DNA from: Cercis canadensis
Taxonomy: Eukaryota; Streptophyta; Magnoliopsida; Fabales; Fabaceae
DNA: 64,000 bases
Assembly (NCBI GenBank): GCA_003255065.1
Contig: QAOA01002779.1
Location: 130,973-194,972, forward strand
Direction: 5' to 3'
A program made the translations under genes and the position numbers. The notes below the pieces were generated by a model that worked only from the letters and a program-made list of their open reading frames with translations, was not told the origin of the DNA and ran no database searches. Position 1 is the first letter of the stretch, and every line of letters begins with the position of its first letter. Below, one piece after another: positions 1-12,098 of this stretch.

Positions 1-359
1 GGCATAAGTGCCTCTTGTGTGTCTAAGCACAAGATATCAAAACATTTTCAGCAATAAGAGATTTAATATTATGATATAATTCTAATTGAATAAGTATTTT
101 AAAAAAAATATATTTTTTTAAACTATTAGAAAATGAACAATCATCAACTTGTAGGAATTAGACAATACTGAGGCACATATCTACAATACAAAGAGAAGGC
201 CAAAACAACTGAACTATCACTTGAAAGTTATAGGCTATTTTATGTGAAGATGCAGACTTAGAATTTCACAAGAATATTTCAGGGAAATTAAAACTTCTAT
301 TAATGTAGGATGTAACAGCTTTAGGAGTAGAAGTCTTAGAATCTAATTCTGTTTCATAC

Positions 360-900
360 AATTTTATTAAGAAATGGCAGTACAAAGAAGGACGATAAGA
401 AATCCTCTTAAGACAACATAAACATAATAACAGAATCATAAAAAGAGATTAGCTCAAGAGAGCTCTACAATCCCTCTGCAAATTCATAGGAGAGACCCCC
501 CAAAAAAATCCATTAGCTGAAACCCATAGGGAAGCAAAATCAACAAGTCTATCCTAGGAAGAGCTCTTTGGTGAAAGATGCGAGCATTAGGCTCCAGCCA
601 TAACACAGCCCCACAGACAGAGCACACTTCCAAAGGACTTTACATTCCTTTCTTCTATCAAAACATGTAAAAATGAGTGGACAGAAACTGATCCAAAGAA
701 GAAGGGCAAACCCACTGCTGATTGAAAATGCTAAACAGACAATTCCAAGGCCGCCAAACAACCTCATAGTATAAAAAGAGAAGGCCGTTTGTCACTAAAC
801 TCCAGAAACACATTACACAAACATCAGCAGAAATATCCTTAGGAGAGTGAGGAATCTGTAACAGATCATCTGTACTAATACCCATTGATTATTTCTGTTC
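360..900 (-). mobile_element. LINE (non-LTR) reverse-transcriptase C-terminal remnant
   Basis: Read on the minus strand, short blocks in shifting frames match the zinc-binding tail (zf-RVT) that follows plant LINE reverse transcriptases. Near 885-780 is a DVCVMC cysteine block, near 760-690 a WNCLF...QQWVCP block, and near 600-540 the typical LWLEPNARIF block in a different frame. Frame changes and stops show it is dead. It appears to be only the 3' end, because no upstream RT or endonuclease core is present. Similarity is recalled from the family, not computed. Confidence 0.55.
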
Positions 901-1056
901 AAACAAACGACTTTACCTTAGAGGGAGACTTTACCTTCCAAAAAGACTTAGAAGGAGAAATGCTTTGAGCTGTTGGGTTTGAAATCAAATATAGGAAGGA
1001 AGACTTACAAGAATAAGAATTGGAAGAATCCCAGGACCAGTGATATTCTTTTTTTT

Positions 1057-1345
1057 GGTTACCCACCGGTGTCCGGGCTTCGCCCGACTAATTCGGTTTC
1101 GAGCCGGGAAGGATCACAATGGCGGTAAAGCTCTCCCAATGACAGCGTCCTTACTAGAAAGAAAAGTTACTTCCCCTGCCCCCTCTTTCTGCTTTTCTCC
1201 TTAACAATACCATAGCATGCAATTAAGACAGTCCATCGGTTGAGCAATCAGTACTGCAAATTCTAATACAACATCATGGAGGTCCCGATTCAAATCCCTT
1301 TAGGAATGGGTAGAGTGGGATTTATGAGAGGAGGATAGCCTACCC
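1057..1345. repeat. Possible SINE-like or other short repeat
   Basis: A GC-rich island (1060-1110) in AT-rich DNA holds a hairpin-like CCGGGCTTCGCCCG and a TTCGAGCC that resembles a pol III B box. A second B-box-like stretch (GATTCAAATCC) lies near 1288. Plant tRNA-derived SINEs look like this, but no clean A box, tail or target duplication was found. The call is weak. Confidence 0.22.
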
Positions 1346-2227
1346 CTTCCCCACTTTTTTTTCCTCTCCTGGTTGGTACTCCCAATGGGAAAAAGAATGA
1401 ACTCTAATCCGCCAAATAACCTTTCATAAGAAACCTCAGGCCTCTTAAACCATCTGCTATCCAAAACATTTTACTACTGTTTGATTAAAGCCATTTGTCT
1501 CCACTTTGACACTGCCTCTCATCCGAAATCTATTACAAGCCCATGTCACTACCACAACCACAAACCACTAGTTTAAGGAGATAGCAAAAACATGGATAAC
1601 CATTGGCAGGTGTCCCAAACCTCCTACTTGACTAGGTGTTTGGAGCTGAGGCTATATTTCTCCATTTTTCAGGTCTTATGACTTATGTTAGTTTTTCCCT
1701 CTTTTTTGAATTATAAAATTATTTATTATTCAAATGTAGAAATATTTTAACAAAATATTAATTGATTTAGGTAATCTTATCATCAAGAACAGAAATCCAA
1801 TTAGTAGAAGAAGAAAAGCAAATTGATAATCAATTTGAATGTTAAATATATAATTTATCTCCTAACATTTTTCTTAAGAGTTTAGTTTTTAAGTATAGAT
1901 AAAGTATGTACTAATTCACATGTGTTAAAAAAAAATTATTAAATGAGAAATTTTTACATATTACTCAAGTTTTCAATAACTTTTTCATCATAGTTTACAC
2001 ACCAATACCGCATTAATACATCTGTCTCCTGATTTGCACCAAGTTTGCCCATGATAATTTAGCTGAAGATTAGTTTCCTTTCTGATGGACCTAAAAGTTG
2101 AGACTAATTTGACATTAGCAGTGTGCATATTCCTTTTTCAGCAAATATGCTTCCTCTTATACATGAAATACAACATTAATTGATACCCAAACTATATGAA
2201 AGATAAATGCTAGATATTCAAATTTAC

Positions 2228-3870
2228 CTGATCATATACTTTTGAAACTTCCTTGTAATTTGTTTCAAAAGACATCGGGCTATTATAAGTTACTGTAGAT
2301 TGTTCAATTCCTCACTCAGCCATCAGTGCAAATGTCTTTCGAGCTTTCTCATAACTTCCAGCCTTCTTATACATATAAATCATCATGTGAAACATTTTCT
2401 GGTCTGGTTTCATGGGTGACTTTTCATTATTCAGTAGGTTGTGAAACACTTTTTCAGCTTCCTCATACTTGTTTCCCTGCAGTTGTCCCAATTATACAAA
2501 TGCAACAATGACATTCAAATGGAATATTATCTTTGCCAACAACACTCAACAGAAGTGTAACAACTAAAGAAGTCTTCACTTAGCTCAATTCAGTCATCTA
2601 AACTGCTTCAAAATACAATACAGGAATAAAGATAATATGCATCATAGAGTGAAATGCAAATAGTCAATACAGCACAGCTACAGAAAATTAATGAGTAATT
2701 AAGGTTTCATTTTCACTTTTAGTCTAGGAGGAAATGATCACGTTTCATATATTGTGCTTTATGCAAAACTTAAGGCTTAGGAGATATGCAATACAAATGT
2801 GAGGCACAGTGCTTTCTTTTCTTTGGCAAACAGGATAACATACTAATTGACAACCCATCAGAATTGCAAGAATTAAATTTCATTTCGTTTTTCAATCAAG
2901 AAGTGAAACTTAGAATAAACTTCACATCTTGATTTTATGTAAGATAGAGGTGTCAAGGAAGCAGTACATTTACCATATTCATGTTAACAGTTTTTTTTTT
3001 TTTTTTTTTTCATTTTTTTAAGGAAGGTTTTATTAGAATGGGAGGAGTAGAAGGGGGAATGACAAGGTATCCTCCAAAAAACAGCAACAGACAGAAGATA
3101 AAATACAAATATGAATAAGAATATATCAACTTGAAAGATTAACTCAATCCCTTCGTAAAACCATCAAAGAAATCCCCTGAAAATAGCAATTAGATCTAAC
3201 CCTCAAGGAAGCCAAGAACACTATTCTGTCCTGTAAAAGATGTAATGGCTAAAGTCATGCTCCTGCCATAGACACCAAATTCCAGCAAGCACATATTTCA
3301 AAATTTCACCACAAGAATGGGACACGTAAAATCCAATTTAAGATCAATAGATCAAAAAAAAATCGAACACCATATTATAGAATATTCAACTGAAAAGTTT
3401 AAGCTTTTTGGTGAGCGTAAAGAAACTATTTTATATCTCCAATGAGACCTATCCAGATAATTGTGCATTACATGCTTTACACCTATGTGAATGATATTAA
3501 TTTAAGGAAAAAAAAAATCATTCTTTGGCCTTAATCCTTTGAGCTTTTAGGTTGGCATAGTATTAGAGCGTTATACACTAAGTGGCCTGCAGTTCAATGT
3601 TTTAAGTCCCTCATCTCAATTAAAATTTCAATACAAAATCATTATTAGTTTCAAATCAAGGTAGTTGCAAGCCAGTATCAAGTACACTCTTTGAGCTCAA
3701 TTTCCTTCATCAATCTCCTCCAATTCTTCTGGTCAGCTTCATCAGCTGCATCCTTGAAAACTTCCAGTTTCTTCCTCCTCTGCAAGAATTTTCTAGGTGC
3801 TAGCATTCCCATAAAAACTACTGCCATTCTTCCCCTTATCTCGATGTTGGCAATCCCATAATCCAATTTA
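2228..3870 (-). pseudogene. PPR protein pseudogene (At3g59040-type), 5' exons
   Basis: Two exons read on the minus strand. The first (about 3870-3690, acceptor ttttacag) encodes VVFMGMLAPRKFLQRRKKLE followed by KDAADEADQKNWRRLMKEIE, the conserved start of plastid-type PPR proteins of the At3g59040 family. The second (2476-2228, acceptor ctgcag, donor gtaaat) encodes PPR repeat sequence, KSPMKPDQKMFHMMIYMYKK and then MSFETNYKEVSKVYDQ. PPR proteins of this kind bind organelle RNA. The second exon has an in-frame TGA after ALMAE (probably CGA to TGA). Exons expected between the two, and all exons after the second, are missing here; the missing downstream exons are found at 48940-49368. A Ser/Asn-rich possible first exon lies near 4323-4254. 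Confidence 0.75.
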
Positions 3871-4441
3871 CTGTAAAATATAGACAACGCATCAGTATGG
3901 CATCTTCTAAAACCCAAAACAATTAACTGAAGTAACAAAACAAAGCTACTGTCAAAAGATACTCCTCATACATTATCGCAACTTTTTGGGTAGGTAGGAG
4001 TGACACATACCCATCCTATACAGCAAACTATCAAAACTTATTTGACAAATTCATATAGATAAAGACGAGAAATTAGAGCTAACACAACAAATGTTGAACC
4101 GAGAAATGAAAAATAAGAAAATCAGAGTAAAAAAAAAAAAAAAAAAATTCATCTGAATTGCCAACCAAATAAGCCCAGAAGAAAGAAGCTCGTGAGGGAA
4201 ATGGAAAAGTGCATGCGTGTAGTAAAGTAGCATTACCTTGTGTTAACGGGTGGCAAAGGTAGTTGTCCCCAGTGACATTTGGAGATGTGCTACACATACT
4301 GAAGAAGAAGAACAACAACAAGAAGAAGAAGGAAGGAACAAAGGATAGCAGCGGCAGAATAGGAGGAGCCTAGGGTTGTCTGTTGCGGAGAAGGGAAGTA
4401 AGTGAGGGGAAAATATCTATCCGTGCTAATTATCTTATGCA

Positions 4442-4510
4442 ATCAGTGATTTAAAAACCGAACCGGCTATGAAACCAGTGTATTTGACATGGACTGGTGA
4501 AAGGGAGGGA
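4442..4510. repeat. Terminal fragment of hAT-like element
   Basis: CAGTGATTTAAAAACCG resembles the terminal repeat CAATGTTTTAAAAACCG of the complete element at 31730-34171, and ACCGG-rich sequence follows in both. The fragment stops at 4510, exactly where the inverted copia piece begins. If the block 4511-6042 is turned over, the fragment becomes continuous with a 5'UTR-like stretch (5697-5765) that also occurs inside the 31730-34171 element. Confidence 0.45.
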
Positions 4511-5195
4511 TTAAGATCATGGAGTAAGCTTTGTTAACCAAAGGCAAGGGGTCCATTACTAAAATTTGGTTTCGCAGATGATCAAAATCATCATTGAGTC
4601 CCATTAGAAATTGCACCAATTTAGTAGAATGAGCAAGGTCTGAAACCTTCTTTGTGACATCACAGTGACAGTTCTTGCAAGTACATTGGGGAATTGGTTG
4701 TAGACAGAGTAGCTCATCCCATAATTTCTTCAGTTTTGTGAAATATTGCACCACTAATTGGTTTCCTTGAGAAACAGTACTGATTTCCCTTTGAATGTGA
4801 TAAACCTGTGGTCCATTTGATTCACCAAACCGTTCCTCCAATTCTAGCCACAAATCTCTAGCAGTTGAAGCATAAAGAAAGGCTTCCACTATTTCCTTGG
4901 AAATAGAATTTAGAATCCATGATCTAATCATGAAATCTACCCTAATCCACTGATCATACTCAGCAGAACCTTCATCTAGCATAACACATTTGCCATTGAT
5001 GAATCCAAGCTTTACCTTGGCGCCTAGGGCAATTCTAATTGATCGGTTCCATGACAGATAGTTATTACTTGTCAGAGGAGATGTAACAAGCTGCATTCCT
5101 AGATGATCCGAGCTTTCCAAAGCCAGAGGATCTCCATTGAAATTGCTTGTTGATTCCCTGTGAGAAGTTGCAGTCGCAGACTCTATCTTTAACAA
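4511..5195 (-). mobile_element. Ty1/copia gag, N-terminal half (split element A)
   Basis: The minus-strand reading frame (start about 5195) carries the copia gag signature: SNNYLSWNRSIRIALGAK early, QWIRVDFMIRSWILNSISKE in the middle and LAHSTKLVQFLMGLNDDFDH near the end. This forms the nucleocapsid precursor of the particle. It ends abruptly after MDPLPLVNKAYSMIL at about 4511, where the next residues should be RVEKQRK; those residues open the plus-strand piece at 13835. No stop occurs within this half. The start is preceded by the primer-binding site and LTR, as expected for the 5' end of a complete element. Confidence 0.88.
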
Positions 5196-5273
5196 AATTG
5201 ATAGTCGGTAATCTCCTAATCCTTCTGCAGAGAATGATCAAGATGTAGGTTCAAGCAAATCTGGATCGATTTT

Positions 5274-5285
5274 GCTCTGATACCA
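5274..5285 (-). promoter_or_regulatory. Primer-binding site of copia element A
   Basis: Directly inside the 5' LTR, the minus strand reads TGGTATCAGAGC. This is the common plant copia primer-binding site, complementary to the 3' end of initiator methionine tRNA. It fixes this LTR as the 5' one. Confidence 0.85.
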
Positions 5286-5623
5286 TGTGAGAATCCTTAG
5301 AAAGGATGATCAACAGCAAACACGAAGGAAGAAGAAGAACAAACTAGAGAGAATGAAGAAAATACTTCTTGTATATTCAACTCATCTACTGATACATTAC
5401 ACCAGATGTCTATATATACAGAAAGGTAAATGAAAGTAAAGTGCCACGTAGGCATACTACTCAACCTTGACTAACTTCCTGATAACAAAATATAACTAAA
5501 TCAGCTAATTAAGGTTAAGTAAATTAACTAATACTAACTACATTACAGTTGGCTAACTAACTACTCTAGTTATAAATAAATTGTACAATCTAACTAATTA
5601 ACTAACTCAGAATATTCTGTACA
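5286..5623 (-). repeat. 5' LTR of copia element A
   Basis: A 338-bp LTR beginning TGTACAG and ending CTCACA on the minus strand. It matches the 338-bp 3' LTR at 17742-18079 with about ten differences by eye (roughly 3%), so the insertion is fairly young. It contains a TATATATAG TATA-like box and a tract rich in TTAGTTAG repeats. The outside 5 bp (5624-5628) read GTCAT on the minus strand and match the GTCAT at 18080-18084. Confidence 0.92.
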
Positions 5624-6042
5624 ATGACAATGAGAAAACAAAGGAGAAACAATGAACTCACCTCACCGGAGCCGGAAAAAGGATCACGCCAGCAAGGTTC
5701 GGTGTAGAGGGAATGAGGGAGAGTGAGATTGTGAGATTAGGCTATGGATTTGAGAATGAATTTTTACCGTTTATCCACTTGGTTTAGACCAACCAAAATC
5801 GACTCATCTAAAATTCGTGTTAACTTGTATTAACAATAATAAAGATATATGTAAAATGATATACATTAGAGTTTCACTTCAAATCAATAAATTAATTTCT
5901 TCTTGCAAAGATCCAATCAAAAAAATAAAAATCTTCTTGCAAAAAGATGGTTAATATTCTTAATTTATTTACCTCTTTTAAGATTTGAGTCATTTTTTTA
6001 CTTTTGCTTGCCATTCAACCTCTTTTCTCCGCCTTCCCTTTA
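5624..6042. other. Host flank of copia element A
   Basis: No gene. On the minus strand, 5765-5640 looks like a 5'UTR: pyrimidine-rich, ending CTCCGGTGAG then GTGAGTT, which could be a splice donor. About 60 bp of it (5697-5765) recur at 33846-33900 inside another element. The block ends in TTA at 6040-6042, abutting the terminal repeat of the next element. Confidence 0.5.
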
Positions 6043-6486
6043 GGTGGTGTTTGGTATAAGTTATCTAATTGTCTGGGAATCTTTACTTTCCTGGGAATAG
6101 AATTCCCAGGAATGAGATTATTGAGAAAGTTAATATTCCCATGTTTGGTTATCACTTAACTTTCCTAGGAATATTTGGGTGTATTAACTTTCCCATGTTT
6201 GGTTCAAGTATAATATACTCAGGAATGCTATAAATTTTTCCAAAAATACCCTGGCTTCAACTATCACTGCTCTGCCCAGACAAAAGGAGAGAGACAACGA
6301 AAATGGCAAGACGATCTCCGTTCCTCCATCTTTCGCCATGTAATCGACAACCTATACCTGTTTTTTTTTTTCCAATTGCAATTGAATCCAAAACCGCTCG
6401 ACATGGAAGCATTAAGCTCTAGGGTTTTAGCTTCTTCATCTCTCTCACACAAGTCAAGCCCGTCTACCAGCGCATCAGAGAAGCCA

Positions 6487-6646
6487 TGTTTTCTGGGATG
6501 TTCCAGAGGCCAAATAAGGCTGAAGCCCTGAAGCAGCTAAAGACTCAGGTGGCCATTTTTGGGGCATGGGTTGCCGTTATTCGAGTCACCCCTACATTTT
6601 TCACTTCCTCTCCGGTGAAAAAGAGGAACTCAAGCTTGAGCTCTAG
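6487..6646 (+). pseudogene. TOM6: TOM6 (mitochondrial outer-membrane import subunit) with frameshift
   Basis: The frame from ATG 6487 encodes MFSGMF then KAEALKQLKTQVAIFGAWVA and VIRVTP, the plant TOM6 protein of about 54 residues with its single tail membrane segment. TOM6 stabilises the TOM import complex. After VTP a C appears to be missing near 6588-6592; shifting one base restores a YIFHFLS...EEL-type tail ending at TAG 6644-6646. Without the shift the frame runs on to a different tail. A pyrimidine- and purine-rich leader (6250-6480) looks like the original 5'UTR. One alternative is a functional variant with a changed C terminus. Confidence 0.75.
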
Positions 6647-8218
6647 ATTCTGATCCCGTTTTCCTCCTCACGAGGTAACTAGGGGACTTAGGTTAATCCA
6701 ATTAATTGTATTAATCCCAGTTTTTATTTGAAGGTTTATATCTAGGCCTGTAAATTGTCTACTTTTTTAAGTTTTATAAGAAAGTTTGGAATTTCTATAT
6801 GTGTGTAAAATTTGGAAGTTTGTGAATTACGTGGGATGGTGATGGGGGGCATCTTATGGACTTACAAACAGATCGCAGAGCTCTTTCCAGCTGATGTTTT
6901 CTTCTTTTGTTTCCTTTGCTTTGTTGTTTAAGGAGATTTATTGTGTGGATATTTGCTTGACTAAATTTTGCAAGTGAATGTTTTATTTTGTGAATTATGT
7001 CTGAGTTCTTTGTAAGCTGGGCGAGTACTCGTTTGTATATATGTTAGGTCTGCAACAATGTTTAGGTTATCTACGTATCTGTAACATTAAGGAATATACA
7101 TGGGGAAAAAAAAAGGATGAGATTTTGCAATGTAAATACAATTTAGGAAATATGTCTGGCAGTTTTAGGGAGTCACTGTAGTTGATTGCCCAAGATATAG
7201 GCTTAAATTTAATCAACCGGAAATTCAAGAACAGGATCCCCTTTTAGGGAGAAGGGATTGTGGTTGTTCACTACTTGATTGTTGGAAAGAAAGAGAGGCC
7301 GGGGAAAGGGGGTGTGAGGAGAACACTTTGTTGTTTAATATTGGGGAAGTTAAATACGGGGTGATTGTGTTGTTGATACTTAAACTATGCCTTAATTCAA
7401 AGAGATATTGTGTACACAATGGCCTGATATTAGGTGGCTTTTAGATGTTCTGCAAAATTCAATTGAGCTTACAATTATCGCATCTGGAGTTTGAAGTAAT
7501 TTTAGAACGCAAGTTTTTTTAGCTCTTTATGCTAGTTAACTAAGATGAGTTCAAGAAATCACATTTTCAAACCTAAATTGATTTTGATTGCTTTTTTCTC
7601 CTTTTAGGAAGATAACTAGGTAACGTGATTGATTGTGGGTAGTAGCTGTCTTTCCTTGATCAGAGGCCTCATTGGCTTTTGAGATATATTGTGTTTCTCA
7701 TTTATTATAAAGATGAATACTCTCTGGTATATTGTGTTTCTCTCTCTGTGCATGTATTAATAATGTGTCAAACTGCATATCCAGTTTCTCTCTATGCATG
7801 TATTGGCTTGTTCTTTGCCAAATTTGCAGGCCTAGAGGCCAAATTTGTAATTTGCTTATCTAGTATGCTAATTCCTCGTGATGGGTCAAAGTTTCTACCT
7901 GTGTTATGATATGTGGAGCAGAAGGTTAATTCTAAAACTTCAAAAGTACACTTTGGTTAATAAATTTGCAGGCCTATTTCTGCCCTCCTTATCTGCTTTG
8001 ATGTTATATTTATTGAACTATTAGAACCTTTTTGTTTGTTTGTTTTCTAGCTTCTTGGAAAAGTTCATCATGAAGTGTTGCCATCTTCAGGTAGGATTTA
8101 TGTGTTGTAAAACAAAGCGTTGGTGTTATTGTCATTATTTATGTTGATTGGATGATTGTTACCTTATTGGAGCTTGATGATAGTTTTATGGTTGTACATT
8201 GTCATCATGCATAGGATA

Positions 8219-10480
8219 ATGGATTCCTTTGATCCTGATGGAAATGGAAAGGAGGAAGCTTTGCCACCACTGCCTCTTAATGGAGAAGAGGATGCTTTGC
8301 CACCACCGCCTCCTCTTGTCTCGCTAGATGTTGTTCCAGTGAAGGCTCTAGTGAAGGCTGAATCAGAGTTCCCTCCTGAAGCGGTTAAGAAAAAGGCTTC
8401 CCGGGTTCCAATGGCTAGACATGGCTTGGCATCTAAAGGAAATAAACTATCTCTTCTTACTAATCACTTTAAAGTCAATGTATCTAAGACTGATGGGCAT
8501 TTCTTCCATTATAATGTATGTCATTTATTTATCTCTTCCTTTATGATTTTCTCTTGTAAGTTTATTAACTACTTTTACCTGACTATTTTGCTTTGTGCAT
8601 GAATAGATGTCTCTTTCTTATGAAGATGGGCAACCTGTAGAAAGTAAGGGTGTAGGGAGAAAAGTAATTGACAGGGTGCAGGAGACTTATGATACTGAGC
8701 TAAATGGAAAGGCATTTGCCTATGATGGTGAAAAGAGTTTGTTTACTATTGGTCCTCTTCCTCGAAACAAGCTTGAATTTTACAGTTCTTCTGGAGGAAA
8801 TGACTTCAAACAGGTTGAATTTCATCACTTGTGATTGATGTTGACTTTAGGCATTAGTTTTCACACTATTGTTTTAGCTATATAACTCGCTTACTTTCTG
8901 TGTAGAAATAATGGCAATTGCAGCCCTGATGGGCATGGAAGTCCTAATGAGAGTGACAAGAAGAGGATGCGGCGACCATATCGTTCCAAATCATATAAAG
9001 TTTAGATTACCTTTGCTGCAAAAATTCCAATGCAGGCCATTGCTAGTGCTTTACTTGGTCAAGAATCTGAGAATTTTCAAGAAGCTATTAGAGTGCTTGA
9101 TATTATACTAAGGCAACATGCTGCAAAGCAGTGAGTTAATTAGGCCTGTTTTTACGTTCTCCCTTTAACTTTATAACTTATTGTTGTAACCACTTTCTAT
9201 CAATGTTTATAATGCCAAAAGTAACCGTACATTAACTTTTGCAGAGGCTGCTTGCTGGTTCAGCAATCCTTTTTCCACAATGATCCAAAGAATTTTGCTG
9301 ATGTAGGAGGTGGGGTTCTTGGCTGCAGAGGATTTCATTCAAGTTTTAGAACCACACAGGGTGGCTTGTCCCTTAATATTGGTAAGTTCTGTGCTTCTAG
9401 CTCTATCTTCTTGTATGAATGCTTTTCTTATATCTGAAGTTTTCCTTCTGACCCTTTTTGTGTAGATGTCTCAACTACCATGATAATACAACCTGGGCCT
9501 GTGGTGGACTTCTTAATTGCCAACCAAAATGCTAGGGATCCATTTTCTCTTGACTGGACAAAGGTAAACAATTTGTCTGAATGTGATTGTGCCTTTTTGG
9601 TTTTGTAATGCAACAATCAGCTCCTTAATTCATCTATTTTGCAGGCCAAACAGATGCTTAAAAATCTGAGGATTAAGACAAGCCCATCCAATCAAGAGTA
9701 CAAGATAACTGGTCTTTCTGACAGACCCTGCCGAGAGCAGACGTATTAGTTTATGGTTTTTATTTTGGGCTAATCCCTTTAACTGATGATGACCAATATT
9801 TGCCTTCTGTATGTGTTGCGTGGTGCTGTAGAATGGCTTCTTAAATGATGAGTTGAGATTTTTAATGAAGCCATTCATATCATAGGTTTACTCTGAAGAA
9901 CAAAGGTGGTGGAGAGGATGATGCTGTGGAAGTGACTGTTTATGATTACTTTGTTAATCATCGAAATATAGATCTCCGTTATTCTGGTGATTTGCCTTGT
10001 ATTAATGTCGGGAAACCAAAGCGTCCAACTTATTTCCCCCTTGAGGTAAATTGTTGTCTTTTTTTTTTTTGTTTTTTGAAAAAATGTGATTTTGGAGAAA
10101 TTAATAATTTTAGATCCCTAAGAAAGGCCTAACCAAAGCTGTTATTGGCTTGTTTCTAGATACAGGAAGTTTTGACTTCTAAGAATGAGCCTAAAAAAAA
10201 AAAAAAAAATCCCTTTTGACGTAGTAAGAAAAGCTTATCCTAACAAGCCCAAAAGCTCAGATTGATCTGAACTGTCTACCTTTGGTTGAAGATCTTATTT
10301 ATTTTCTTTCGAATACTTTTATTATATTACGGCGAAAGTAATTTCTGTGGTTTGCTTTTGTAGCTTTGCTCTTTGGTGTCTTTGCAACGGTATACCAAAG
10401 CACTGTCCACACTTCAGAGGGCTTCACTAGTGGAAAAATCCAGACAGAAGCCACAAGAGAGGATGAAAGTTTTGGCTGAT
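8219..10480 (+). pseudogene. Truncated AGO4/AGO9-clade Argonaute
   Basis: Eight exons are readable: 8219-8515, 8607-8813, 8906-9130, 9245-9381, 9466-9563, 9645-9742, 9886-10045 and 10364-10480, with consistent GT/AG boundaries and phases. They give MDSFDPDGNGKEEALPP, then the N domain (SLSYEDGQPVESKGVGRK), linker 1 (RGFHSSFRTTQGGLSLNI, IIQPGPVVDFLIANQNARDP) and the start and middle of PAZ (VTVYDYFVNHRNIDLRYS, INVGKPKRPTYFPLE, LVSLQRYTKALSTLQRASLV). AGO4-clade proteins load 24-nt siRNA for RNA-directed DNA methylation. Two lesions are visible: an extra T near 8780 shifts the frame, and GTT-TAG at 9003-9005 replaces a usual VE. The gene stops after 10480; the rest of PAZ, MID and the slicer PIWI domain are absent, so no active Argonaute can be made. 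It lies inside the PIF-like element. Confidence 0.9.
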
Positions 10481-11114
10481 GTAAGTGTCTTTGTTAAAAT
10501 CTGACTAACAGGACGCTTGTGCATACTTGTAGGTGTTGAATTCAGCTTCAGCTCTTCTCTAATTATTTTTTTACTACTTTTCTACTTCAATTTTTTAGGA
10601 TTACTTAATTTATGGGGTAATCTGATACTAACTACTGGTTTTGTATGAGTTCCCTTCTAATTGTAAGCTCATGTTTCTGTTTCCACGTTAGTATTCTGGT
10701 TTCTATACAAACAGGATGATAGTGAGAATTCAGTGTGGTGCATATGAATTTAATGCCCTTTTGCAGAACAAGAATCTAGAATTACAAGTTAGGACCTTTA
10801 TACTTCTTTGCTACTTCATTTAATAGGGGCTTGCAGAAAGTTTACTATTTGGAAATTGTATACATATGTAGAATTCATTAGGTTATTCTTATTTTTCTGG
10901 AACAATTTTCCGTGTTATTGGTCTTTCTAAAAATATATATGGAAATTCTTTTCTAAAAATAATGAAACTCTCTCTATCTCTATCTCTCCCCTTACCTTTA
11001 AAACAAAAATTGCTCATGTTTAAAGTAGCATACCAAAGCCGTGTTCTTTTATTTCTGCCAACATCTAATTAGCAGGTGTTGCTGTCTGTGTTGTTTCTTA
11101 TATCAGGAGAAGCT
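10481..11114. other. Spacer between AGO4 and permease fragments
   Basis: AT-rich DNA. The exon expected after 10480 in an AGO4 gene was not recognised. A short (TCTC)n-type tract lies at 10965-10990. I see no gene. Confidence 0.5.
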
Positions 11115-11438
11115 ATGGAGGCTGAATCATCAACTCCAACTCCTCCAGTTTCCTTCTGGGGTTAGATTTCAATCTTTAAGGCCACTGCTTTGGAAGCATA
11201 CAAAAGAAAGCCAATTCCCTATTGGATTCTTCTTCTTCTCAGCGTTATGGCAATGCTTGTGGCATTTCCTGCTTCCAGCATTCTTTCTCGTGTTTATTAT
11301 GCTAATGGTGGGCAGAGCAAGTGGATCATTGCGGCTGTTATATTGTTACATGACCCAATGAGCGGTTTCAAGATCCTCTCCCTAGTCCTTACCTTTTGGG
11401 GGTTCAGTTCATATGTATATGGCAGTTCTATGGGTTAA
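11115..11438 (+). pseudogene. Purine permease (PUP) fragment with internal deletion
   Basis: From ATG 11115 the frame reads MEAESSTPTPPVSFWG and then TAG (11163-11165). Beyond the stop, the same frame continues with KRKPIPYWILLLLSVMAML and then VAFPASSILSRVYYANGGQS, the first membrane segment and hallmark of plant PUP transporters. It then jumps from SKWII straight to AAVILLHDPMSGFKILSLVL and TFWGFSSYVYG, which is the C-terminal end of the family. Most of the ten membrane segments are therefore missing. PUPs import purines and cytokinin-like bases across the plasma membrane; this copy cannot. Confidence 0.8.
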
Positions 11439-12098
11439 AAATCATCGTAGCAACATCAACATCTTCCTAGATTCCATTTTCTCTCTTTCTTATCCTCTTC
11501 CTAGTTGTGCATCTATGGTTAAATGTTCATCGATCTATAGTGACGTAGAACACACATTTATTTCATGGTTGTTGAGCCCCATGTGTAATTTATATAAAAT
11601 CGTAATGACTAGTGAAATGTATACACCATCATCTGAATAAATTGTATGACAAAACAAGTACTTGTTCGTCCTTCATAGTTCATATCAAAGCTTTTAAACA
11701 TTCACGGTTCACCAAGTGCTCTGGGCATTCTTCAATGAAACTATCCATGTCCCCAAGTTTATCTTTGCTTATATATCATCTGTTAAACGCACAATAGCAG
11801 AACCAAACGACACCAAGGACATACTTTATGAAAGAAGTATAATGAAGGGAAAAGATGTAGTGACATATATAGGAATTCCATCTTGCCAAGATTGTATCTT
11901 CCCATGATTAAGGGACAGCAGCTCAACCTGTTTCCGTTCCAGTATTCCTATCCTAAGCTTGATGAGTTTCGTACAAGCTACTTTCCATCTTAAGAAAAAC
12001 ATTATTGTGCAGACATGCATCAGAAGGAAAAAAAGACTTCTAGTTGGCAACACAAGAAGTAGGACGCTATCAGCTATAGCTAGAGCCATAGCATCATC
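11439..12098. other. Spacer inside PIF-like element
   Basis: AT-rich, with several short ORFs on both strands. None looks like a known family. It could be 3'UTR and downstream sequence carried along with the permease fragment. Confidence 0.4.

Noticed and set aside
1057..1110. tRNA gene at the TTCGAGCC motif
   Set aside because: No cloverleaf with matching acceptor and anticodon arms could be built around it.
8219..10480. A functional short Argonaute
   Set aside because: One frameshift, one in-frame stop and no MID or PIWI; the remaining domains alone are not known to act as an Argonaute.
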